The translations under genes and the position numbers were made by a program. Shown here in pieces: positions 10,561 through 21,070 of a stretch of DNA of 64,000 bases; within the stretch, counting starts at the first letter, position 1; each line of letters begins with the position of its first letter. The stretch lies in NCBI GenBank assembly GCA_038025085.1, contig CM076140.1:24894501-24958500 (forward strand). The letters are read 5' to 3'. The notes under the pieces are model-generated. The model did not search any database and was not told the origin of the DNA. It was given only the letters and a program-made list of their open reading frames with translations. The stretch comes from Tetragonia tetragonoides. Taxonomy: Eukaryota > Streptophyta > Magnoliopsida > Caryophyllales > Aizoaceae.

Positions 10561-11788
10561 GAATCTACTCATTTACCAGCTCTACCCTCCTGATTCTAGC
10601 CCTAGAGCCCAAAAAGGCACTCAGAAGACTTGCAGCCCAATTCGTAGAGGTACAAGGTCAAATATACAAGAAAAGCCCAAACGGAGTCAATCTCCTGTGC
10701 CTAGGCACTGAAACGGCCCATAAGGTCTTAAGGGAAGTACACGCAGGAGTTTGTGGACCGCACATGAACGGTATGATGCTATCCAGGAAAATAATAAGGC
10801 TTGGGTATTATTGGACAACAATGGAGAAGGATTGTTGTGAATTTGTCAAAAGGTGCATACAATGTCAAACACATGCAAATCTACAATATTTACCACCAAG
10901 CCCACTATATACCTTCACCTCACATTGGCCTTTCTCGGCTTGGGGAATCGACATCATCGGCAAAATAACCCCAACAGGAAAAGGGGGCCACGAATATATC
11001 CTGGTCGCAATCGACTATTTCACCAAATGGGTCGAAGCACAATCGTATTCAAAGCTCAAAGCAAAGCATGTGGTTAAGTTCATTAAGAATAACATAATAG
11101 CTAGATATGGAGTTCCCCAAGAAATCATCAGTGATAATTGGTCACACTTCATGAAAGAGGTAATTGAGCTTTTAACCCAGTTTAAGATCCAGCATCGAAA
11201 GTCGTCTCCCTACAGACCGCAAACAAACGCGCGCAGTGGAGGCAGCTAACAAGAACATCAAGAAAATCATTGAAAGGATGACTGAAAATTATCATGACTG
11301 ACCTGATAAGTTGCCATTCGCACTTTGGAGTTAAAGGACATCGGTCCGTGCATCGACGGGAGCAACACCATACTCCCTGGTGTACGGAATGGAAGCCGTA
11401 TTGACGATTGAGTTAGAGGTCCCATCTCTACGGATCATTTTAGAAAGTCAAATTCCAGAAGTGGACTGGGTCCAAGCCCGTTATGACCAATTATTCTTGC
11501 TAGATGAGAAAAGGTTGCAAGCCTTGCACAACGTAAGAGTCTATCAAAAGAGACTAACTAGGCACTTTAACCAAAGGCTCAAAATGAGGGACCTTAAAGT
11601 TGGAGGTTTAGTACTTAAAGAAGTAAGAGCCAATGTCCCTAACCCAAGAGGCAAATTTTGGCCCAACTAGTCAGGCCCATTCATCATCACAAAGATCGTA
11701 ACGGGTGGCGCTGCAAGGTTAGCGGATTTAGACGGGATTGAATTCAGTCTTTGGATAAACATGGATCAATTAAAGAGGTTCTATGCTT
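10515..11788 (+). pseudogene. Integrase of element B (interrupted)
   Basis: The frame opens in overlap with the RNase H segment and contains an HHCC zinc-binding domain (VHAGVCGPH ... CEFVKRCIQC). The catalytic core has Asp at 10950-10952 (GIDIIGK) and Asp at 11133-11135 (ISDNWSHF). The third acidic residue (Glu, GAG at 11239-11241) is out of frame because of a shift near 11230. Further downstream one frame continues but is broken by TGA 11299-11301 (Trp expected), TAA 11332-11334 (Tyr expected) and TAG 11668-11670 (Trp expected). The C-terminal region contains YGMEAVLTIELEVPSLR, and the frame ends TAG at 11786-11788. No chromodomain is seen. Integrase would insert the cDNA into the chromosome; this copy is dead. 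Confidence 0.88.
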
Positions 11789-12200
11789 AGGCAAGACACC
11801 CAACATAGCACTTTCGAGAGGCCCATTCCAGGTAAACGAATCCAAAAAAAAAAAAACCGGATTTAATCTTAAACAAAAAATGGATAAGAACTACGAGCGG
11901 CCTGATTCCCCTAAAAGGATACGTAGGACAACCCAATTGCAATTCGGCCCGACCCCTTCATCAAATTCGCATTCAAAAGTTGTTAAAAGTTGTGCACATA
12001 ATAAACACAAGGTTGCAATATTAAAATGAGCATGTCTCTATAAATAATAATAATGTCCATTATAAGACTTGGCAATTCCTAAATAACAATAAAAACTAAA
12101 CTAAGTTTAAATCTAAGGGGCACATCACCCTTATTGAATTTAAAGCAAGTAAAAGGCAATCCTAAGCTAGACATGCTCCAAAAGTGTATTTCCTAATAGA
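11789..12200 (+). mobile_element. Element B spacer with conserved GGATACGTAGG motif
   Basis: Non-coding region between integrase and the first antisense gene. It contains an approximately 43-nt motif at 11888-11930 (GAACTACG...CCTGATTCCC...GGATACGTAGG). The motif recurs at 61087-61129 in the 3' region of element C, which is otherwise quite different. An A-run at 11846-11857 may be a polyadenylation-prone spot. No gene is seen. Confidence 0.6.
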
Positions 12201-13757
12201 CTACTCCGTAGCTTCGGTAGTAGGGACTGCATCCTCCATGGGCTCATCAACCTTCGGGCCTTCCACTTCACGTTCCTTGGGAGCCCATCCCTCTCGAACC
12301 AAAGGCTCTTCTTCTTTTTCAACCTCAACTAGAGGAACACTCGAAGAGGCTTCATGATCATTGACCCGAATTTGGGGCTTCTCCTCCGGTTTAGCAGTAA
12401 TCTTGGCTAAAGCTTTCTTGGCCTTCGGGTTGAGGACACTTTTCACATGCTGAATTCCCTTTTGCTTACCCTTCCCTTTAGGATCATTAGGGTTAGAAAG
12501 CCTCAGGGTAGCCTTGACCAATTGGGCCTTAAGATCGTCTTGTTCGGATTTCCTGCATGCACGACAACCTTCCGCAGTCTTACAATCCATCCACGCTTCA
12601 TAAGCCGAAGATATGGCCGTTGGGGCCTTGATATGAGGAATAGTCCACTTAGGGCGACGATCCCATGCACACTCCCAAGATCTCACCATACTAATAATCA
12701 AAGCCCGAGTAGCGGGAGCAACACTATCCTTCTGTGGTATAATCTGGCGTTTCCCATATTGTTGCATGATACGGCTAGGAAATATGTAAGTCAAGTTTTC
12801 AAAACCAAGGATTTGATAATATCCGGTCTCCTTGCTGCATCCGATTGCGGATTTTAGGGCCCACCACTTAATAGTCCATCTTAGCAAAGGGCAAGCTTTA
12901 AGGTATCCATACCATTCATCAATGGTGGATTCATAATAAAGCCTTCGGCGAGCGGGAAATTGCTTTGGTTGATACTTGAGCGCATTAGCCGGCCTCTCAA
13001 TGAAGCACATATGCTCCAAGAGCCATATCTACAATGAAGAAAACAAATAAAAAAAAACATATAAAGTTAGGTATCCATTAAAGATTCAAACTTTATAAAA
13101 TTATTCAAAGCAATTATTCAAGCACTCACTTGTAGGAGAAGAGGGCTTCCCGTCCATCCACCAAGCGATGGCTCTTGTTTCTTGCGGTCCAAGCAAATTA
13201 AAGTTTCACCAAGAACAAGAGACATAGGGGTAAAATCGTTTTGAATTTGTTCAAAAATTCTAAGCATACAAGTTTTACCATTATTACCTCCACCAACATA
13301 GAGGTACCTATGTAAGAGACATAAGATAAAAGTACGTCTATAATATGTCTCATTGTGATCATCCCTTTCCTTGGGGAAAAAGATATCAATCACACCGTTG
13401 AGGTCTAGCTCGCCGATCCTAGCCACGGAGGAGGCTTTGTGTTGGTGATAGGCCAAGATACCTTTTATAGTAGCCTTCAAGGTTGGCCCCAAGCCATGGA
13501 GTAGGAGGAGCTTGATTATGAGGGAACCCAAGTATGGCGGCAAATTCTTCGGGAAGAGGACACAATTCATTATACCCGAACCTAAAAACATGGAGTTTGT
13601 CATCCCAAAATTCAACGGCAGCCTAGAGAAGGTTCCAAACAATTTGAACTTGCTTCAAGTGGAAGAGATCATTCAAGTGGAAGGGCACAAGTCTCATCCC
13701 CTCTTCGGGGATCATAGATTGCAACCACTTATCAAACTTAACCTCAAAACTTGTCAT
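12201..13757 (-). pseudogene. Antisense spliced gene 1 of element B, plant-mobile-domain-like
   Basis: A minus-strand gene in two exons. Exon 1 runs from ATG at 13755-13757 to 13130 and exon 2 from 13028 to the stop at 12201-12203. The intron is 101 bp with GTGAGT donor and TTCATTGTAG acceptor. Splicing joins SPLLLQ to IWLLEHMCF, a junction typical of the plant mobile domain. The C-terminus is Lys/Glu-rich and Ala-rich. The region EEFAAILGFPHNQ near 13530 resembles the N-terminal part of that domain. A TAG at 13623-13625 and a frameshift around 13440-13500 break exon 1. A TATA box lies about 100 bp upstream. The function of such transposon-borne domains is not established. The domain match is from memory and moderately sure; exon structure is visible in the sequence. 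Confidence 0.65.
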
Positions 13758-13856
13758 GGCTGAAATCTAAATTAATTGGGGGTTTCTCTCTCTAAAAAGC
13801 TCTCTATTATTAGTAAATTATGAAGGTGATGTCCCAAAACCGGACTAACCCAAGCC

Positions 13857-13864
13857 TTATATAG
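13857..13864 (-). promoter_or_regulatory. TATA box for antisense gene 1
   Basis: The minus strand reads CCCTATATAAGGC about 100 nt upstream of the ATG at 13757, with the predicted start near 13825. A GC-rich CAGCCGCTGA cluster (13915-14060) lies directly upstream, as it does in the LTR promoters. Confidence 0.65.
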
Positions 13865-13914
13865 GGCTCGCACGAAAAAATACGAAAATAAGGCAACCCG
13901 TCGAAAAAAAGGCT

Positions 13915-14060
13915 TGAGCGGCCCTTGGGACAGCCGCCGAAGGCTCGGCGGCCACGATACAGCAGCAGCGGCCCAGCCGCTGAACCATAACGCCCAGCCG
14001 CTGAAACACAACGGCCAGCCGCTGAGCTCCAGCGGCCCAGCCTGTGAGTCTGGCGGCCCC
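13915..14060. promoter_or_regulatory. GC-rich cluster with 3 x 21-bp CAGCCGCTGA repeats
   Basis: The segment 13975-14037 holds three consecutive 21-bp units, each starting CAGCCGCTGA. Flanking it are GCCGCC/GGCGGC motifs (for example ACAGCCGCCGAAGG near 13931). GCCGCC is the core of the plant GCC box bound by ERF factors. The position 50-200 bp upstream of the antisense TATA box suggests an upstream activating element; binding is inference. Plus-strand open frames here are by-products of the GC-rich repeats. Confidence 0.5.
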
Positions 14061-14169
14061 TCTTTTGACCCCCGCTCCTTCGCGTCAGCCACTGAGTACC
14101 TCCATTTGGCCGCCGAGCTGTTTTTTCGAGACAGCCCTCTTCTACCTGGTTTTGGACACTTTCCTTAAC

Positions 14170-14567
14170 CGTTTTGGACTCCAACTTGGCTCAATTTCCT
14201 ATTTCTTCTATTATTACTATTTTCTATTATTTTCTTAATTATTTATGGGAACTCCACAATTTCCTTATTTTTTTTTTGATGATTATCATCTTTTCTTTTA
14301 TTAATCCTTTTTATACTTATTAATCTTATTTCATTTTTTGCCTCCCTTTCTTTTTTCATTTTTTTTAGGGGGGATAGGGTACACCCAATTTTAACTTTTT
14401 GGCTGTACTATGTTTGCTACATGGCTATTACTTGCGCTCTCTGCTTGACTACCTGTGCATTTGCATTAGCCTAATTATATGCAGAGACCAATAAAGGAGC
14501 AATATTCCACAAGAATGTTTGTTCAAATACAAAATGATCAAATGTTCAAATGGTCAGAAAATGTATT
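14170..14567. other. AT-rich spacer between the antisense genes
   Basis: Long T-rich runs on the plus strand (14195-14370) and a short GGGGGGATAGGG stretch. It lies between the promoter of antisense gene 1 and the 3' end of antisense gene 2, and probably includes the polyadenylation region of gene 2. No coding potential is seen. Confidence 0.5.
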
Positions 14568-17309
14568 TCATACAAATACATTATCATAAAAATCATCACT
14601 CGCATCAGCATCCGTGCGGAGCACCTCAAAGTGATCCTCCCACCTCCGTGGCTGATCGCCAAATATCGACGCTGCCAACTGGCCAGGGTCAAAGGAAGAA
14701 TGACGGGCAGGCTCCCGATACGAGCACCCCTCTCCAACATAACTCGAATCATACCCCCACGAAGAACGAGGAGGCATGGTAGGCATCACGGGAGCAGGGA
14801 CAAGGGGCTGGTAGTAAAGACCGCCATAAGGAGCATACCCCGCATACCCGGGATAAGAAGGATACATCGACATAGGCATAGGAGTAGGCTCTTCAAACGG
14901 AGCCATCCTACTCCCACTAGGACGCTCCGTCCGATGAACAGGCTCCCTCTCTTTCCTAGGACTCTCCCTCCGAGGGCTCCTCTCACGAGAAGGACTGCGC
15001 TCAGGCGAGCTCACAACCTCATCATCCGACAATACCACCTGTCGTGACCGACGAGGAAGGGGTCGACGATACTCAAAGTGCAACCCACCAAACATATAAG
15101 ATACATTTCTCAAAGCATACAACTTTGAAAATGCAAAATCAAGCTTACCTTATCCAAGTCAGCCCTCGAGCACGTGCCCTTCGAGAGAGCTCGAGATATC
15201 CAGGACTTCATGGCATGCATCATCCTGAAAACCTTCCCGGTCTGCTCACGGTCAAGCTGCGCAAAGAAAAGTCAGTACAAGCCTGAAAACGGTAAAAATC
15301 ACATACAATAGGTACAATTACGAATTTACCCCCGGATGCCCAACTGGAAGAGGAAGGCCCTGAATGTCCTCATCAAGGTCCTCCGTCATGGGGACTTCTC
15401 CCCAGCACTCCTTCCCGCCATAGTCCTGACCTCGGACCCGCATATCCGGGATATCCACATCAACGTCATCAACCCGAGGCTCCTACAAAGCAAAGAAGGT
15501 TATCCACATCAACCAACAAACAAGAAAGGCATAGAATGACAAATATGAAGTTCTTACCTTCAAACCCACAAATGAAGGCATGGGGCGATCACGACGGAAC
15601 TGCTCATAGTGCCCCGCAAGGTCCTCTGCAAGCTCCCTCAAATACTGCCTGCTCGCGAGACAAGCACCTCACCAAAAACATGGTCGAGGGAGGATCCAAA
15701 GGAATCCTCGGTTCCACTACATCAGGATAAATCTGACGGAAGATCCGCTCTCCCAAATACCACTCAAAAGAGAACGGACCCGCAATCAGGATCCTCTGGT
15801 GGTCTATCGCCCTAGATGAAAGGATAGCATCCGAAGCCAACCCATGATACTTCGCCCATGGGAAGTATTCAATCTACACAAACATGAAATATAAGATATT
15901 TCCACACCAAGAAATACAACCCATGCAATGAAAAGCAAAATTGCGTTACCTTGTGCCAGTCTAGGCGCAGGAGGGCCTCCCTATACTGCTGAAGAGTTTG
16001 GAAGGGCGCAGGACCCCTATGACGCCACGCCCTGCAAACCGGGAAGTCTAACTCCCAGCCCGTAGGCGCCATATCCGGGAAATGCTCGAAAAACCAAGAC
16101 TACATCGAAACATGAAATTAAGCACCACACACTTAAATCATGCAAATTGCCAAAACGGATACAAAAAGCAAAACGTACCTGCTAGGCCTTCCAGAAACCG
16201 CACAAGCTCATGGGAGGAAGAGTCGACTGCTTGTATCCTCATCATTCACGCGGCAAGCAAACCGCATGCACCTCAAAAGGTTGGCGTAGCCCGGCAACCC
16301 CCAGTTGTACTCTCTCACCCTCTCCCAATCCAACAAGCTAGGGAGGTAAATAGCATGGATACGCTCCCCCTTGTCACCAAAGATAGTAGTGGCAAGGAGG
16401 TAGGCGATGAACATCCTCGCCTTCTGCTCCACTGAGGTGTTTCTTTTGTACCCCGTGTCAGTCAAAGCGGCATAGAGCTCGCTATAGGGACGATAATGGT
16501 GACCCCAGGTGTTCCCCCAAGGGCCAAAAAACTCCACCATCTCTGTCTTACGTTTCCAAATGGAAACGTCATAGACAATGGGCGTACCCACGCAAGGTTA
16601 CCCAGTCAGCATAGCAAACTCCGATGGAGTGATAATCATCTCCCCATTAGGGAAATGGAACGTGTTGGTAGTATCCCAAAAATGCTCCAAAGACAAGCGG
16701 GCAATGCACCTCTTGACTCGCTCAACCGAGTCCGCCGCTTTCAAAAGGGGTCCAAACCCCGCACCCAAAACCGCACTCTCCACCTCTTTAGGCAAGACCT
16801 TAAAAAGTGTCACCGAAGAGCCATAATTACCATGGGGCTTCAAATTCCCATCGGATTCCTATGATCAAAATTGCAACCCCCTTAGGTTCACATTTCATGC
16901 AAATGTTCAATCCTCAACATGTTTCTAAGTTCGTTCAAGCCGCGCAAGATCACATGCGCTACAAACTTGACAATTGCATACATTTCCTATGCAAATTCTA
17001 CTCAAGGCAAAGCATATAAACTAAAATTCAATGCATAAAACTATGAATTCAAAGTTTGAGGCTTACCACAAACTTGGAAGCACGGGAGCTCAAGTGAGTC
17101 TCCGGTCGGAAAAGCAACTCCGATCGATCCCAAATGATGTCAGGCATCCTATCCGATCGCGTGTATCTATCTTGAGGAAAAGCCACATTAGGCTTCCTCT
17201 TTGAAGGCTTCACATGGGAAGGAAAAGCCTTGGTGAAGATATCAATTTCTTCAACCTCCTCCCGGACCTCGGTCCATCTACTCCTCTTCCTTGCCAATTT
17301 AGGAGCCAT
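14568..17309 (-). pseudogene. Antisense spliced gene 2 of element B, seven exons, plant-mobile-domain-like
   Basis: Seven minus-strand exons are deduced from GT-AG borders and continuous frames: 17309-17067, 16858-16179, 16099-15950, 15873-15558, 15482-15330, 15256-15149 and 15122-14568. Exons 1, 3, 5 and 6 are exact codon multiples. Exon 2 holds FHFPNGEMIITPSEFAMLTG and exon 3 SWFFEHFPDMAP, both typical of the plant mobile domain. The last exon encodes a Ser/Arg-rich segment, then a Pro/Tyr/Met-rich tail. Damage: an in-frame TAA at 16598-16600, a frameshift near 16240, a TAG where Trp is expected at the exon 2 end, and a frameshift near 15650. The gene was therefore once complete but is now dead. 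The Retand family is known to carry antisense ORFs in this location; their role is unknown. Confidence 0.7.
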
Positions 17310-17619
17310 GGAGAAGTATTAGCAAAGCAAGCAAAAGCAAACAAGCAAAATGGAGAAATTGGGATTTTTCTCTCTCCAAGGGTTTCAAAAACCCACTCTC
17401 AAATTCACCCCAAATTTGTGAGAAATCACAAATAAACTTCAAATTGTGTAAAGATTATGCAAAATCAAGCAAATGCAAACAAAAGAAGCAAATTTGAGCA
17501 AGAAATAAAGGTTGGGCAACAATGGAGGTAGAGAGAGAGAGTCTCGAATTTTTGAGGAAGAAATGACCCAAAAATTCGGCTCCCCCACAAAATACCCGAT
17601 TTTCGCCTCTAAACCGGCC

Positions 17620-17770
17620 CAGTAGGCCGGTTCAGGGCCGTCCAGGCTCAGCGGCCTAGTCGCTGGCCCTGGCGGCCCCTGTAGCAACCTTTGCAAGGCC
17701 ATAAGAGCCGCCGAGCGAGCCCGTAAAGGCCGCCCAGCGCTCGACGACCCTGCCCGTGGCCGCCGAACCA
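17620..17770. promoter_or_regulatory. GC-rich block upstream of antisense gene 2
   Basis: Contains CTCAGCGGCC, GAGCCGCCGAGCG, GGCCGCCCAGCGC and GTGGCCGCCGAACC, at least three GCCGCC cores. It lies upstream (on the minus strand) of a weak TATA-like GGGTATTTTGTGG around 17590-17602 and of the ATG at 17309. It matches the layout seen at the LTR promoters and at antisense gene 1. Confidence 0.4.
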
Positions 17771-18033
17771 GTTTTTTCGTTTGCCCCTCACGGGGCGGGC
17801 CCACAAGTTCAAATTCCTTGCGGGACTGCATTTCTCAACCGTTGGAAGCCCGGGAGGTTCGGGCATGTCACCCAAAATGACTCTTTCACCCCCACAGCTT
17901 GGTTTCCTATCCTAGGGACCCGGTATTATCTAATTTTGCAGGCGCAAGCCTTACATCTAATCTTTTACAAGCACAGGCACTTTATTATATTTTGCAGGTA
18001 CAATTTTCCAAAAACACAGGCATCACTGAAACA

Positions 18034-18297
18034 GAGCAACGCAACGCTCTTTGACGTTGAGGCTATTAAAATTAGCGTCACGTTGGCACCCTTGAAGCAG
18101 AGCAACACAACGCTCTTTGACGATGAGGCTATTAAATTTAGCGTCACGTTGGCACCCTTGAAGGAGAGCAACAGAACGCTCTTTGACATTGAGGCTATTA
18201 AAATTAGTGTCACGTTAGCACCCGCAAAGCAGAGCAACACAATGCTCTTTGACGACGAAGCTATTAAAATTAGCATCGCGTTGGCAAAAACAAAGCA
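18034..18297 (+). repeat. 4 x 66-bp tandem repeat in element B 3' region
   Basis: Four units start GAGCAAC at 18034, 18100, 18166 and 18232, an exact 66-bp spacing. Each contains ACGCTCTTTGACG, GAGGCTATTAAA and GTCACGTTGGCACCC. Because 66 is a multiple of 3, a plus-strand frame (22 residues per unit) and a minus-strand frame both stay open through the array. There is no start-codon context or family match. A tandem repeat in the 3' region is a reported property of Retand elements, so a structural role is more likely than coding. Confidence 0.9.
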
Positions 18298-18419
18298 GGT
18301 AACCCTGACCATAGGCGGTCAGGAGTCTATCTTTCCTTTCTTTCTAACATAAAGCATTTTCAAAAAAACATTGCAGGCATTTTAAGCAAATACTTTGCCC
18401 TTCGCTTTAACAAGCTCGG

Positions 18420-18435
18420 CCAAAGTGGGGGCTTC
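18420..18435 (+). promoter_or_regulatory. Polypurine tract of element B
   Basis: CAAAGTGGGGGCTTC sits immediately before the TGTAGACACCC start of the 3' LTR. Its purine core AAAGTGGGGG is the expected plus-strand priming site and fixes the LTR border at 18436. Confidence 0.85.
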
Positions 18436-19951
18436 TGTAGACACCCTAATCGGTTCTCATCCCCTGGCACCGCAACGCCCGATGATGATGGTAATGGATT
18501 AACATGGACGTAAGTAGAAAAGGACATTGCTCGGAAATCTAGACAAAATTCCATGAAACCTCTATCTTTGGATAGCCCTTGTTATAAGGATTCCAACGCC
18601 TTTGACCTTGCCGTATCAAGAGATATCGCGTCTCGAAGATTTAGGTCAAAACCGCTCAATCCTGACCCCCTGGGTCAGCCCAAGGGCAATTTTGTAATTT
18701 ACTGAGCACAAAAAGTCAAAAACCCTAGTCACACGCGCGTCGTCAGGTCCAGCGGCTATCGCTACCTACCCGGCGGCCAGCGCGTGACAGCGGGGGCCTT
18801 CTGGCCAGCCGCTGAGCCCCAGCGGCAGCCGCGGACCCCAGCTGCCCTCCGTGAGGCCTTTGGGCCGGTTTTTTGGCTGGGCCGAGTTGTGGCATCGAGT
18901 TTCTTACCCTAAGCCCCAAAATCCGTCCCCCAACTCTATAAATACTCCTCTTCACCCTCTTTTGCAGAGGGTCAGTCAGTTCATAATTTTGAGAGCATTG
19001 AGAGCACATATTTCCCCAAATCAAAGAGAATTCAGAAATCTGAAGATCCAAGCAAGCATTACACCTAGCCTAGCACCCAAGATCGAAGAGCAATTCCAAT
19101 TCTACTAGTCCCGTTCGAATAGAACGTCCAGGTTAACCTTCCTGAGGGCCTAAACTCTTTATTAAATCTCTTGTTTACTATTTATCAATCATGTTTTATT
19201 TAACTTTTGATTATGGATGAATAAATTTGCATGCTTTGGGTTATGTATATAATTATGCATGTTTAGTGTATAAAGTTAGCATCTCTTTTATTAGTTATGC
19301 AAGTTTGCATCTTTTTGTAGTTTTCGCATGCATATAGTAGCCTCTTAGGTTTATTTTAGCATAAAGTTAATATCTTTACATTGTTCTTCTTTTGAAGTCA
19401 CTAACAATTTTATTGATGTGCATATACAATGCTTGGCGCGTTTAGCAAAGTGCGGTAGGTTGGAGCGTTAATTTAATGCTTTATATCTTGTTTATGCTTG
19501 TTAATAGTATGCATGTAAATTTGATATAAATTGTGCGAAGTGATAACATAGGTAATTTGGTTGTCTTTAACCCGCCTAGTTAATTTAGGATCTTGGATGA
19601 CCGGACTTGTATGGAACCATATAGTATAAATAAATATTTGACATGGATAAGCTTAGTAGAGGCCGTTTATACGGGCGATTTAGATAAGATTCGTTTTGTT
19701 TATTTCGTACCTACACCCCCTAACTCAATATTTAGTCCCCATGGGCATGAGTCAATTCCCAATAGGAATTGGGTGCACTTTTGATGGTTTCCAATTATTT
19801 CCTTAAAAATTGGTGGCGGCTTCTTATTTGCAAATTGTTAGTCCCCATAATTAAATTAAATTGCATATGAATTATTATTAAGAACCATTAATCCCAATCG
19901 AATAAAATCACGATTTTAATGGAGAGCCGGGAAGAGGCGAGGGTTCTTACA
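18436..19951 (+). repeat. Complete 3' LTR of element B
   Basis: About 1.5 kb, starting TGTAGACACCC and ending AGGGTTCTTACA; the termini form an imperfect inverted repeat (TGTAxGAACCC). It contains the TATA box at 18937-18944 and the GC-rich block at 18750-18860. The first 900 bp align with the truncated 5' LTR. The next bases (ACAAC) resemble but do not exactly repeat the AACAC before the 5' LTR. Confidence 0.85.
18937..18944 (+). promoter_or_regulatory. TATA box of element B 3' LTR
   Basis: TATAAATA in the same context as at 5188. From here transcription would run out of the element toward the host gene that starts about 2.3 kb downstream on the same strand. Confidence 0.7.
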
Positions 19952-21030
19952 ACAACCCAATAGCTCGATAAGTGAACTGATCATGTTTTTAGAATGACTC
20001 CCCCTCATATAGAACATATGAGTACCCAAGAATAAAGGGCTCGGGGGCGAAGGTACGAGGTGGGAAGGTGTTAGGCACCCAACTCGCTCGTTTATCACGG
20101 CCTCTACTAACTCATGTTTGCTTAATAATTTAAAGAAATGATTCTCACACAAACCGGATTAACAACCTAGATTAATTGGTTCATCACAAGCATTACAACA
20201 TTTATTATTGACCCTTATTTAGACATGGATTCGATTGGCAAGTTGAGCAGCCCAATGACTAGACATATTTGGACAGACAATATTTAGGAAGCAATAAAAG
20301 ACGTCTACTAGCATGATATCTACATTATGACTACTAGAAAATAAACAATTCGGCAAGCAATTTAATTTGAGCCCTTAGGAGTTTAGTACCTGAACTGTAG
20401 GTTATGTTTGACAAAAATAGTAGAGACAAGATCTTAAGTTTTGGAAGAAAGAGGGAGAAGTTCGGGAGTACTCAACCGAGAATAGAGGTTGTCAACTGTA
20501 GACTGTGTGTATTGAACTAAGGGAGGAGGGTCGTATTTATAGGCGTAGGAAGTTGGGTTGGACGGGTGAAAGGAGCCGAAATTTGGATTTTGGGCTGAAA
20601 AATAGTCAGGCTTGAAGACTTGGCGAGGGCCGCTAGCGGCTCAGGTGACCTGAGCCGCTGACGGCTGTCAGCTGCAAGCTGGATGTCGTCATAATAACGA
20701 CATCCAGTCTATTTTAATTTTCCGGAGGAATTTAGTGTTTCGAAAAATATGAAAAGACCGTTTTACCATTCTACGATAAAAGACGGTTCTACCCTCGATT
20801 CGCAACTTAGCGACTGGAAGTCGGAAAAAGTCATGAGAGGTGTCGTTGGAAAGCTCTTGAACAGGGCTTTTGAATGGGACTGGAATGAAGGAGTGATCGA
20901 GGAAAAACCTGAGACCTTATTTTACCTATTAAAGCAAAAATAGCATTCAAGTTTATAAATTACTCCTTTCATCATCGGGCTTTTACGGAGAAATCTGGAG
21001 GCGCTTTTTTGGCGTCTAAACCTTTACAAT
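19952..21030 (-). repeat. Element A 5' LTR, outer segment
   Basis: Aligns with 1-945, in the same minus orientation. It includes the TATA box (20534-20541) and the GCCGCTAGCGGC palindrome (20629-20640). The minus-strand LTR starts TGTAAAGGTTTAGACGCC near 21030. Together with 3814-4693 it forms one LTR split by element B. The host gene's regulatory sites begin only about 240 bp beyond its edge, and this LTR promoter points away from the gene. Confidence 0.75.
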
Positions 21031-21070
21031 AACCACGGCGTGACCCCGAAGCCATCTCTATGCCAGTTTG

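Larger units (their letters stand above)
4694..19951 (+). mobile_element. Element B: Retand/Tat-type Ty3/gypsy retrotransposon
   Basis: LTRs start TGTAGACACCC at both 4694 and 18436. The internal order is gag, protease, RT, degenerate RNase H, a second RNase H with intact catalytic residues, integrase without chromodomain, two minus-strand spliced genes, a tandem repeat, a polypurine tract and the 3' LTR. Dual RNase H and a missing chromodomain are known features of the Tat lineage. Antisense ORFs between pol and the 3' LTR, together with a tandem repeat, are described for Retand. The two LTRs differ by many substitutions and several indels, and every sense gene is interrupted, so the copy is old and cannot move on its own. 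It sits inside the LTR of element A. Confidence 0.9.

Noticed and set aside
13914..14238. Plus-strand frames over the GC-rich repeat
   Set aside because: They read the CAGCCGCTGA repeats upstream of antisense gene 1; open only because of base composition.
14519..16864. Several plus-strand frames, one very Arg-rich (14550-15047)
   Set aside because: They are the complement of the exons of antisense gene 2, whose frames, splice sites and domain motifs are on the minus strand.
17756..18352. Plus-strand frame with four 22-residue repeats
   Set aside because: It is the 66-bp tandem repeat read as codons. The opposite strand is equally open and no start context or family match is seen.
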